DNA of 13,212 bases from SM1-46 sp002451215 (lineage in GTDB: Bacteria; Pseudomonadota; Gammaproteobacteria; Acidiferrobacterales; Sulfurifustaceae), in the NCBI GenBank assembly GCA_002451215.1, contig DKBM01000062.1, positions 1 through 13,212 of the forward strand, written 5' to 3'. The position numbers and the translations under genes were made by a program. Positions within the stretch are counted from its first letter, which is position 1. The number at the start of each line of letters is the position of its first letter. Below are positions 1 to 4,666 of the stretch, piece by piece. The notes beneath the pieces were generated by a model. The model did no database searches. It was given only the letters and a program-made list of their open reading frames with translations, and was not told the origin of the DNA.

Positions 1-638
1 GGGCGATGAATCGCGATGCGACAATCGTTGGATGCGCGGACCGAGCGCGTGTCGGGATGGCTCTTGGCCGGCAACACGTCCACGAAAGGTTCGTTGGCAT
101 AGCGCTGTTCGTAGAGCGCCTGCGGATCCGCGGACCTGTCCGTGAGACNNTCTATCAGCGGCAGGAAACCGAGCTGCACCGCGGTCGGATAGCAGCCGGG
201 ATTGCCAACGATCCGCGCCTTGCGGATGCGCTCGCGATTGACCTCGGGCAGCCCGTAGACGGCCTCCGCCAGCAGCTCCGGGCAGGCGTGCGGCATGCCG
301 TACCACTTTTCCCAGACCGCCGGGTCCGTGAGGCGAAAATCGGCCGCCAGATCGATGAGCTTCACGCCGGCGGCGACCAAGTCGCGCGCGTGGGTCATGG
401 CGACACCATTGGGAGTGGCCGAAAACACCACATCACAGGCGGCCAGCGCCTTGGGGTCCGGCTCGCTGAAAGCGAGGTCGATATGGCCGCGCAGGCTCGG
501 GAACAAGTCGGCCACCTTCTTGCCGGCCTCGCCGCGCGAGGTGATGGCCCTGAGCTGTGCCTTTGGATGCACGGCAAGCAGGCGCAGCAGTTCCACGCCT
601 GTGTAACCGGTCCCGCCCACGATGCCGACCTTGATCAT
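1..638 (-). CDS. argC: N-acetyl-gamma-glutamyl-phosphate reductase, partial and interrupted by an assembly gap
   Basis: This is the NADPH-dependent reductase of the third step of arginine synthesis, which converts N-acetylglutamyl phosphate to the semialdehyde in the cytoplasm. The N-terminus starts at 638-636 and reads MIKVGIVGGTGYTGVELLRL, the Rossmann nucleotide-binding loop. The active-site cysteine lies in GNPGCYPT, at about residue 149. The frame stays open to the window edge. After about residue 162 it meets two Ns (149-150), then resumes at LTDRSADPQALYEQRYANEP and PFVDVLPAKSHPDTRSVRAS, which belong to the C-terminal part of ArgC. Compared from memory with Pseudomonas ArgC (about 344 aa), some 80-90 residues that should lie between these blocks are absent, including the conserved KSGVSGAGR and GHRHLPEI stretches. 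I read this as sequence lost at a scaffold join, not as a real deletion. The 3' end lies outside the window. Family assignment is very secure. Confidence 0.93.
   Translation of the reverse strand, partial: MIKVGIVGGTGYTGVELLRLLAVHPKAQLRAITSRGEAGKKVADLFPSLRGHIDLAFSEPDPKALAACDVVFSATPNGVAMTHARDLVAAGVKLIDLAADFRLTDPAVWEKWYGMPHACPELLAEAVYGLPEVNRERIRKARIVGNPGCYPTAVQLGFLPLIXXLTDRSADPQALYEQRYANEPFVDVLPAKSHPDTRSVRASNDCRIAIHR
149..150. other. Assembly gap (NN) inside argC
   Basis: Two unresolved bases join ArgC blocks that are normally some 80-90 codons apart. The reading frame happens to continue across them, so an automatic caller would produce a falsely short ArgC. Confidence 0.85.
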
Positions 639-666
639 GTCCTGCTCGGTTCCTTGCAAGCCGCGA

Positions 667-675
667 ATTCTATCA
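667..675 (-). promoter_or_regulatory. Putative extended -10 promoter of argC
   Basis: On the minus strand this reads TGATAGAAT, an extended -10 element (TGn plus a hexamer matching TATAAT at 5 of 6 positions). It sits about 29 nt upstream of the argC ATG, which would give a leader of about 22 nt. No good -35 is visible at the expected distance, as is common for extended -10 promoters. Prediction only. Confidence 0.35.
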
Positions 676-741
676 GACCGACTGGCTCAGCGCGTTCTGC
701 ACGCGCCGCTCCCGCGGCAGAGCGATGTTTGCCTCCCCGCG

Positions 742-810
742 GAGGGATTGCTACTTCCATGAAGAGTCCGCCCGGCCAAAGCGCGAATCNNCCCGGAGAG
801 GGATTGCTAC
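742..810. repeat. Pair of 13-bp direct repeats flanking an assembly gap
   Basis: The sequence GAGGGATTGCTAC occurs at 742-754 and again at 798-810, 56 bp apart, in the intergenic space between argC and the porin. Similarity continues more weakly on both sides. The second copy runs into a small inverted repeat (AGGGA..TCCCT, then CCCTGTAGGG). A two-base N run lies between the copies, as expected if a short dispersed intergenic repeat confused the assembler. I do not recognise the family. Confidence 0.55.
790..791. other. Assembly gap (NN) between argC and the porin gene
   Basis: Two unresolved bases lie between the two copies of the 13-bp repeat. The true length of this intergenic region is therefore unknown. 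Confidence 0.8.
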
Positions 811-823
811 GTCCCTGTAGGGC

Positions 824-852
824 AAAAAAAACGGGGCCCTTGCGGGCCCCGT
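824..852 (-). terminator. Rho-independent terminator of the porin gene
   Basis: A perfect 9-bp stem, ACGGGGCCC (831-839) with GGGCCCCGT (844-852), closes a 4-nt loop. Read on the minus strand it is followed by a run of eight T (824-831, the last base shared with the stem). It lies 56 nt past the porin stop codon. Confidence 0.88.
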
Positions 853-907
853 TACGATTACAGCATTTGATTATTGTAACTAATCGATCAACCGTCAGAT
901 GGCAACC

Positions 908-1933
908 TTAGAACGACATGCTGAGCTGAGCCTGCAGGCCGCTCGGGTTCTTGCCAGCCGTAGGTCCGGTCAGAGCATTGCTCGCCGCGCTGAACATGCG
1001 ACCGCCGCAGGTTGCGGCACTGTCGTTGCTGATGGTGTTGTACACCAGGTTCAGATCGGTGGTCTTCGAGAAGTGGTAGAAATAGCCCACACCGATCATC
1101 GAGCAGTCCAGGTTGGAGGTGGACGCACCGCCGGAGCCGTCAGCGCTATACATCGAGTAGGTGCCGGCGATCTCGTTGTTGCCGAACGACCAGGAGCCCG
1201 CCACGCTGAGGGTGTCTGTCACGACGGTATTGCCCTCGCCGCTCTGGTCCTCATAGGTAGCAGCAATGCGGAACCCAGCGATCTTCCACTGGCCCGACAG
1301 CTTCATTGCGCTCTTCAGGCCAGCCGAGCCGGAAGTCAGGTCATAGTCGTAGTAACCGAGTGCGACATAGATGTTGCCGGTGTTGAAGTAGCCCGCGAGG
1401 TTATACGGATTGACCGCCGCGGTGCTGCTGCCAGTCTCGTTGCCGGTCGAGTACTCGACGGCGAACGAGAAGGGGCCAAACTTCGGCGAGTTGTAGCCGA
1501 TGTTGTTGGCCTGGCGCGTCTCACCCGAGAAACCGTTGGCCGTGAAGTCAGCGATGGTGTCGCCGAAGATTTCCGTCGGCACGCTCACCAGCTTGTACGC
1601 GGTGTTGTACTGGCCGAGGCGGACCGTACCCCAATTGCCGCCGAGACCGGCGAACACGTCACGCGCACCGCCGAAACCGCCCTGGTCCACGTCGATGGTG
1701 ATCTCATACTGGTAGAGAGCCTTCATGCCGCCGCCGAGATCCGTGGAGCCCTTGAAACCGAGACGCGAAGCGTCGTCAGTCACCGCGATCGTGCTGCTGT
1801 CGTTATCGTTGCCGTTGTCAACGAAGGCGACGCCGGTGTTCACCTTGCCGTACGCCGTCAGTTCGGCGTTGGCCGCGATCGGGCCAGCAACCAGCGCAGC
1901 GCCGACTGCCGCGATCAGAATGTGCTTCTTCAT
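908..1933 (-). CDS. Outer-membrane porin, Gram-negative Porin_4 type
   Basis: The product is 341 aa and forms a trimeric beta-barrel type general or substrate-selective channel in the outer membrane. Residues 1-23 are a clear Sec signal peptide (MKKHILIAAVGAALVAGPIA, cleavage after ANA). The mature protein opens with ELTAYGKVNTGVAF, the typical first strand of this family. Its alternating polar/aromatic strands are separated by Gly/Ser/Asn/Asp-rich loops. It ends LQAQLSMSF, with the terminal phenylalanine recognised by the BAM machinery. The start is secure because GGAGGA (1938-1943) lies just upstream. The gene is monocistronic: it has its own promoter region, with candidate operators, and a strong terminator. 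The substrate cannot be told from sequence. Two cysteines (around NLDCSM and ATCGGR) could form a loop disulfide. Confidence 0.9.
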   Translation of the reverse strand: MKKHILIAAVGAALVAGPIAANAELTAYGKVNTGVAFVDNGNDNDSSTIAVTDDASRLGFKGSTDLGGGMKALYQYEITIDVDQGGFGGARDVFAGLGGNWGTVRLGQYNTAYKLVSVPTEIFGDTIADFTANGFSGETRQANNIGYNSPKFGPFSFAVEYSTGNETGSSTAAVNPYNLAGYFNTGNIYVALGYYDYDLTSGSAGLKSAMKLSGQWKIAGFRIAATYEDQSGEGNTVVTDTLSVAGSWSFGNNEIAGTYSMYSADGSGGASTSNLDCSMIGVGYFYHFSKTTDLNLVYNTISNDSAATCGGRMFSAASNALTGPTAGKNPSGLQAQLSMSF

Positions 1934-1964
1934 GTATTCCTCCAGTAAAGAGAGAGTTGTTTAT

Positions 1965-1980
1965 GCCTAAACGTTTAAGC
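1965..1980. promoter_or_regulatory. Candidate LacI/PurR-type operator in the porin leader
   Basis: The 16-bp near-palindrome GCCTAAACGTTTAAGC has the central AAACGTTT seen in operators of LacI-family repressors (PurR, CytR and CcpA-type sites). It lies between the predicted start of transcription (about 1996) and the porin ribosome-binding site, where a bound repressor would block elongation or initiation. The regulator gene is not in the window. Inference from motif only. Confidence 0.4.
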
Positions 1981-2002
1981 TGGCACTTGCGGTGCCGACG
2001 GT

Positions 2003-2031
2003 TTTATAACACCGCGGATGCATCGCAGCAA
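2003..2031 (-). promoter_or_regulatory. Putative sigma-70 promoter of the porin gene
   Basis: On the minus strand there is TTGCTG (2026-2031), a 17-bp spacer, then TATAAA (2003-2008), which matches the -10 consensus at 5 of 6 positions. Transcription would start near 1996, giving a leader of about 63 nt. The leader contains a small GGCAC/GTGCC hairpin (1982-1996) and the LacI-like palindrome. Confidence 0.45.
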
Positions 2032-2086
2032 CAAAAATTTGCGCATTAGCAACAGCTAATGCACTGTTAGTTGCTACTACGCAACA
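2027..2086. promoter_or_regulatory. Helically phased GCAAC boxes and inverted repeats upstream of the porin promoter
   Basis: GCAAC occurs at 2028-2032, 2049-2053 and 2081-2085, and its complement GTTGC at 2070-2074. Start-to-start distances are 21, 21 and 11 bp, close to whole turns of the helix. The first box overlaps the predicted -35. Nested inverted repeats join them: GCATTAGC-N4-GCTAATGC (2043-2062), TAGCAAC-N16-GTTGCTA (2047-2076) and GTTGC-N6-GCAAC (2070-2085). This is a plausible multi-site binding region for one regulator. The protein is unknown. Confidence 0.4.
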
Positions 2087-2309
2087 AGCAAACATTCTGG
2101 CATCCCTGAATGACAGTCGCCTGGCTGGGATGTGCGCCCCAACCCATTGTTATATATAGGTAACAGTTTCATAGATATAAATTCCAGTGGAGATCAAACA
2201 GGGGGCTCTTCATCTTTGTGTACGCATCGATGTCAATCGCTGTGGATAGGTGGAGCAGAACCGGCAACATCCTGCTCGCAACCGGCTGGAGTAAGGATTC
2301 GGATGCATA
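2087..2309. other. Intergenic stretch with no recognised gene
   Basis: This lies between the porin control region and the tRNA-Gln repeat array. It includes a short AT-rich patch (about 2146-2183) with the imperfect palindrome GTTATATATAGGTAAC. It also has two AACCGGC copies near 2257 and 2281. No coding sequence, clear promoter or RNA gene could be supported here. Confidence 0.5.
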
Positions 2310-2436
2310 AACCAGAGCGGCCCCGCGAAGGGGGCCGTTTTGTCGAACCTGCCGGTTCTCATCCTCAGTCCCCGCACAAACACAGAACCCGCCACAAGGG
2401 CGGGTTCTGTGTTTGCATGGCTGGGGGACTAGGATT
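2310..2436 (-). repeat. tRNA-Gln 3'-end-derived repeat, distal unit
   Basis: The unit begins (minus strand) with an exact copy of the last 19 bases of the tRNA-Gln, seen on the plus strand as TGGCTGGGGGACTAGGATT at 2418-2436. A 17-bp perfect hairpin follows (arms 2377-2393 and 2399-2415, 5-nt loop). Next come the motif GAGAACC..GGTTCGAC (about 2344-2361) and a second hairpin (2318-2337). The order is the same as in the proximal unit although the stem sequences differ. Outer arms ATCCTCAGTCCCC (2361-2373) and GGGGACTAGGAT (2424-2435) extend the palindrome into the tRNA-derived part. Confidence 0.7.
2318..2341. terminator. GC-rich hairpin closing the tRNA-Gln repeat array
   Basis: CGGCCCC (2318-2324) pairs with GGGGCCG (2331-2337) around a 6-nt loop. 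It is the last strong hairpin downstream of the tRNA on the minus strand and probably ends or protects that transcript. On the minus strand no clean T-run follows. The run of four T (2338-2341) would suit the plus strand better, so its function is uncertain. Confidence 0.35.
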
Positions 2437-2666
2437 ACTCGGCGCGTCCATGCGCCTCGCCCCTTCAGGGCTAGCGTCGCTTCGCTCCGCTGTTCCAAAT
2501 CGCTCCCCGCGATTTGGTCGAACCCAAGGGTGCAAACGGGGCATCCGTGCTCCGCACCCCTCGCCTCTATCCAATCGGCGAGGGTTCTCATTCTAAATCC
2601 TGGCCAATAGACAAATCGGCCCGCGCAAGGCGGGCCGATTTGTTTATTGGCTGGGGGACTAGGATT
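2437..2666 (-). repeat. tRNA-Gln 3'-end-derived repeat, proximal unit
   Basis: This unit overlaps the 3' end of the real tRNA (2648-2666) and is 230 bp long. After the tRNA it has a hairpin with arms 2604-2623 and 2631-2650: 19 of 20 positions pair, and the outer bases include the CCA end. It continues with GAGAACCC..GGGTTCGAC, split by an insert of about 60 bp, then the hairpin CCAAATCGC/GCGATTTGG (2495-2503 with 2509-2517). The insert holds further short palindromes. It is the homologue of the distal unit, diverged in stem sequence but not in architecture. Confidence 0.68.
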
Positions 2667-2721
2667 CGAACCTAGATTAAGTGAGTCAGAGTCACTCGTC
2701 CTACCGTTAGACGATCCCCCA
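2648..2721 (-). tRNA. tRNA-Gln, anticodon CTG
   Basis: The cloverleaf is complete on the minus strand. The acceptor stem is TGGGGGA/TCCCCCA, the D-stem GTC/GAC has a loop with GG, and the anticodon stem is AGTGA/TCACT with loop CTCTGAC. The anticodon is therefore CTG, reading CAG glutamine codons. The T-arm is CTAGG-TTCGAAT-CCTAG, the discriminator is G and CCA is encoded. The U1-A72 first pair is typical of glutamine tRNAs. A good promoter lies 14-42 nt upstream, and a tandem array derived from its 3' end lies downstream. Confidence 0.97.
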
Positions 2722-2734
2722 AGACGGGTGTCGA

Positions 2735-2763
2735 ATTCTAGAGACCGCACCCGACAGAATCAA
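2735..2763 (-). promoter_or_regulatory. Promoter of tRNA-Gln
   Basis: TTGATT (2758-2763), a 17-bp spacer and TAGAAT (2735-2740) are on the minus strand, followed by a GC-rich discriminator and a short leader to the mature 5' end at 2721. A GC-rich discriminator is what stringently controlled stable-RNA promoters carry, so ppGpp control is likely. Strong by eye, untested. Confidence 0.65.
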
Positions 2764-2786
2764 TTTCGCCGTCCACCCGAACGTAC

Positions 2787-2820
2787 AAAAAACAAAGGCC
2801 ACTCCGGGGAGTGGCCTTTG
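2787..2820 (-). terminator. Rho-independent terminator of rplM-rpsI
   Basis: The 13-bp stem CAAAGGCCACTCC (2793-2805) with GGAGTGGCCTTTG (2808-2820) is followed on the minus strand by a T-run (2787-2792). It lies 22 nt past the rpsI stop codon. Confidence 0.9.
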
Positions 2821-2842
2821 TGCGAGAGACAACGCCTTCGGG

Positions 2843-3235
2843 TTAGCGCTTCGAGTACTGCGGCCGCTTGCGCGCCTTGTGCAGACCCGGCTTCTTTCGC
2901 TCCACCGCGCGCGAGTCGCGTGTCACGTAACCGGCCTTGCGCAGGGTCTTGCGCAGCGCTTCATCGTACTTCATCAGCGCGCGCGTGATGCCGTGGCGAA
3001 TCGCGCCGGCCTGGCCGCTCGGCCCGCCACCCGCGACGTTTACCTCGACGTCAAAGCGATTCAGCATGTCGACCGCCACGAATGGCTGGCGAACGACCAT
3101 GCGCGAGGTTTCGCGCCCGAAGTACTCGTCGAGCGTGCGGTTGTTCACCGAGAATTCGCCTTTGCCGGGCTTCAGGGTCACGCGTGCCGTCGACGTCTTG
3201 CGCCGGCCGGTACCGATATAGCTTTGAGTCGCCAT
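2843..3235 (-). CDS. rpsI: 30S ribosomal protein S9
   Basis: S9 binds the head of the small ribosomal subunit, and its C-terminal tail reaches the P-site tRNA. The product is 130 aa, the normal bacterial length. It starts MATQSYIGTGRRKTSTARV and contains the hallmark GGGPSGQAGAIRHGITRAL (about residues 66-84). It ends in the basic RKRPQYSKR tail, whose last Lys-Arg contacts tRNA. It follows rplM with a 19-nt gap, the conserved L13-S9 operon, and a strong terminator follows. Initiation probably depends on the upstream gene, since only a weak Shine-Dalgarno is visible in the gap. Confidence 0.98.
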   Translation of the reverse strand: MATQSYIGTGRRKTSTARVTLKPGKGEFSVNNRTLDEYFGRETSRMVVRQPFVAVDMLNRFDVEVNVAGGGPSGQAGAIRHGITRALMKYDEALRKTLRKAGYVTRDSRAVERKKPGLHKARKRPQYSKR

Positions 3236-3254
3236 GCTTCGTCAGTCCAGGAAA

Positions 3255-3686
3255 TTACTTGATCTCGAGCGCCTTCGGGGCCTGCGCCTGATGTTCGTGA
3301 TTCGGGCCCGCGTACACCTTGAGCTTGCGAATCATCGCGCGGCCAAGCGGGTTCTTCGGCAACATGCCGCGCACCGCCTCTTCGATAATGCGCTGCGGCG
3401 CGCGCCGGCGCATGTCGCTCAGGCTGATCGACTTGAGCCCGCTCTGGTATCCGGAATACGAATGATAGAACTTGTCGGTGTCCTTCTTGCCCGTGGCGAG
3501 CACCTTCTCGGCATTGACGACCACGATGTAGTCGCCGGTGTCCACGTGCGGGGTAAATTCTGCCTTGTGCTTGCCGCGCAGCCGGCGGGCGACTTCCGTG
3601 GCGAGACGCCCGAGCACCTTGCCGCTCGCGTCAATCACGTACCAGTCGCGCTTCACCGTCTCGGGCTTGGCGGAAAAAGTCTTCAT
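3255..3686 (-). CDS. rplM: 50S ribosomal protein L13
   Basis: L13 is an early-assembly protein of the large subunit that binds 23S rRNA. I start it at the ATG at 3686-3684 (MKTFSAKPETVKRDWYVIDA), which matches the E. coli start and gives 143 aa against 142. An in-frame ATG 12 nt upstream (3698) would add MTPA, and neither start has a strong Shine-Dalgarno. Conserved blocks are GKVLGRLATEVARRLRGKHK, TPHVDTGDYIVVVNAEKV and GMLPKNPLGRAM followed by KLKVYAG. It is the first gene of the L13-S9 operon. In E. coli L13 represses its own mRNA, but I see no obvious leader structure that proves it here. Confidence 0.96.
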   Translation of the reverse strand: MKTFSAKPETVKRDWYVIDASGKVLGRLATEVARRLRGKHKAEFTPHVDTGDYIVVVNAEKVLATGKKDTDKFYHSYSGYQSGLKSISLSDMRRRAPQRIIEEAVRGMLPKNPLGRAMIRKLKVYAGPNHEHQAQAPKALEIK

Positions 3687-3753
3687 GGCCGGGGTCATTC
3701 CAGTGGATTTCTCTGAACGCGCGGCAGTTTAGTCCGGCGCGCGAAGGGCGCGA

Positions 3754-3782
3754 ATAGTACAGAATCAAGGTCCTACCCGCAA
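3754..3782 (-). promoter_or_regulatory. Possible promoter of rplM-rpsI
   Basis: TTGCGG (3777-3782), a 17-bp spacer and TACTAT (3754-3759) are on the minus strand, about 70 nt before the rplM start. Matches are only moderate. The region between here and the upstream small-RNA terminator must hold the operon promoter, and this is the best candidate seen. Confidence 0.35.
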
Positions 3783-3903
3783 CCGGTGAGAGGGCCCCTT
3801 TGCCGCATCTCCCTGCCGCCACGCATGGAGGAATTCGTGCCCCAGGATTGGTGCCTGTGGACTCGGCAGGATCCGCGCAAAGGTCGCCCACTGGGAAAAG
3901 GGC

Positions 3904-3934
3904 AAAAAAAAGGCGTGGCTTTTGGAGCCACGCC
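3904..3934 (-). terminator. Rho-independent terminator of the candidate small RNA
   Basis: The 9-bp stem GGCGTGGCT (3912-3920) with AGCCACGCC (3926-3934) closes a 5-nt loop. Eight T follow on the minus strand (3904-3911). No protein gene lies upstream within reach except the ferredoxin, more than 350 nt away with a new promoter in between. Confidence 0.88.
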
Positions 3935-4062
3935 CGAACCACCACTAGGAGGATGGAGGAGCCTTTCTGCCCGCCGTATAGCTCGCCGGGCCACAAATCC
4001 TGAGATCCTGAACTTCCTTGCAAACTTCAGACCAGATGCAATCCAGATAGTTCAGATCGAAT
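3904..4062 (-). ncRNA. Candidate structured small RNA, unrecognised family
   Basis: This is an isolated transcription unit of about 159 nt with its own near-consensus promoter and a strong terminator, and no convincing reading frame. The 5' domain folds into a long stem: GATCTGAACT (4058-4049) pairs with AGTTCAGGATC (4014-4004) with one bulged G, and an inner TTGCA/TGCAA helix follows. A second hairpin pairs GCCCG (3969-3973) with CGGGC (3987-3991). Two UCCUCC runs (minus strand, over 3947-3960) then sit between it and the terminator. These could pair with Shine-Dalgarno sequences. Several GGA triplets in the first 65 nt are also compatible with CsrA/RsmA binding. It is not 6S RNA, tmRNA, RNase P RNA or SRP RNA by any motif I know. 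Existence as a transcript is inferred. Confidence 0.55.
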
Positions 4063-4068
4063 ATGCGT

Positions 4069-4096
4069 ATTTTAGAATCTTCTAATACACTGTCAA
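4069..4096 (-). promoter_or_regulatory. Strong sigma-70 promoter of the candidate small RNA
   Basis: On the minus strand there is a perfect -35 TTGACA (4091-4096), a 16-bp spacer and TAAAAT (4069-4074, 5 of 6). It is preceded by a very AT-rich stretch (about 4097-4150) that could act as an UP element. The start would be near 4062. An inverted repeat TGTCA-N11-TGACA (4091-4111) overlaps the -35 and may be an operator. Confidence 0.6.
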
Positions 4097-4292
4097 TAAG
4101 TCAACCTGACAATTACATATGTCATTGATTTAAATACATATAATATATCTGTGAGACCTGACACGAAACCGCCAAGGTGGCAGATTCTGGAAAGTAGTGG
4201 CGGCTATTCAGAGAGGAAGCACGAGGCTCTCCACCACCTCCGTGACACCGCTTTCGCAAGGACAAATGGCGCCGATCACGGGCGCGTGATGC
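4097..4292. other. Intergenic stretch, AT-rich on the left, no gene recognised
   Basis: About 4110-4150 is strikingly AT-rich for this GC-rich sequence and includes a TATAAT (4139-4144) facing right, without a proper -35. The remainder has short inverted repeats (CCGCCA..TGGCGG near 4170-4202) but no terminator. A 64-codon GTG frame here runs into the opposite-strand ferredoxin and has no ribosome-binding site. Confidence 0.45.
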
Positions 4293-4604
4293 TCAGATCT
4301 TCAGGCGATCCACGGTCCGTCCATGTACGAGATGCTGTTCGATGATCTCGTCGATGTCCTCTCGATCCACGTAGGTGTACCACGTCCCCTCGGGGTAGAT
4401 GACGACCACCGGACCCTCCTCGCAGCGGTCCAGGCAACCGGCATTGTTGACGCGAACCCTGCCCCGCCCCGCGAGACCCAGCTCCTTGATGCGCGCCTTG
4501 GCGTAGTCACGCATCGCCTGGGAGTTGTGATTGGCGCAGCACGCCGAACCGTCATCGCGCTGGTTGATGCAGAAGAACACGTGGTAGCGATAGTAGTCGG
4601 ACAT
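4293..4604 (-). CDS. Thioredoxin-like [2Fe-2S] ferredoxin
   Basis: This is a small (103 aa) cytoplasmic electron carrier of the thioredoxin-fold [2Fe-2S] ferredoxin family (Aquifex Fd4 / Azotobacter FeSI relatives). Cluster ligands are visible as Cys12 (HVFFCINQR), Cys22 or Cys23 (GSACC) and the pair Cys57-x3-Cys61 (NNAGCLDRCEEGP). The spacing fits the family, and the extra vicinal cysteine at 22/23 leaves one ligand ambiguous. The C-terminal half carries the EGTWYTYVDREDIDEIIEQH segment common in proteobacterial members. I start at the ATG at 4604-4602 (MSDYYRYHVFF) because that matches the family. A TTG at 4637 would add 11 unrelated residues and lie upstream of the likely transcription start. 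The partner enzyme is unknown. It is divergent from a GlcF-like iron-sulfur gene. Confidence 0.9.
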   Translation of the reverse strand: MSDYYRYHVFFCINQRDDGSACCANHNSQAMRDYAKARIKELGLAGRGRVRVNNAGCLDRCEEGPVVVIYPEGTWYTYVDREDIDEIIEQHLVHGRTVDRLKI

Positions 4605-4638
4605 GGTTGGAATCACAGCAGGAATCGAGCGTCGCAAG

Positions 4639-4644
4639 ATTGTA
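4639..4644 (-). promoter_or_regulatory. Possible -10 element of the ferredoxin gene
   Basis: On the minus strand this is TACAAT (5 of 6 to consensus), 34 nt upstream of the chosen ATG, giving a leader of about 28 nt. The -35 candidate (TAGAGT, 17 bp upstream) is poor. Confidence 0.3.
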
Positions 4645-4666
4645 GACTACCCCATCGGCGCACTCT

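Noticed and set aside
899..1948. 349-codon plus-strand open frame opposite the porin
   Set aside because: It is the antisense shadow of a clear porin gene. Long antisense frames are expected in GC-rich DNA.
1982..1996. TGGCAC..TTGC resemblance to a sigma-54 promoter upstream of the porin
   Set aside because: The two elements are adjacent instead of separated by the required 4-5 bases, and the sequence is better explained as a GGCAC/GTGCC hairpin.
2418..2436. Phage or island attachment site from the duplicated tRNA 3' end
   Set aside because: Only 230 bp separates the copies, no integrase or foreign genes lie between them, and the unit has the same internal structure as the sequence beyond it, so a tandem array is the better reading.
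2169..2750. 193-codon minus-strand open frame running through the tRNA-Gln and its repeats
   Set aside because: It begins as a translation of the tRNA itself and continues through hairpins. There is no ribosome-binding site and no protein-like composition. The repeat architecture explains the sequence better, although a small basic peptide, as claimed for the E. coli tyrT repeats, cannot be excluded.
3631..4023. 130-codon minus-strand frame upstream of and overlapping rplM
   Set aside because: It runs through the small-RNA terminator and into the L13 gene in another frame. No similarity to anything recognised.
3786..4085. 99-codon plus-strand frame across the small-RNA region
   Set aside because: It reads antisense through a terminator and has no recognisable domain or ribosome-binding site.
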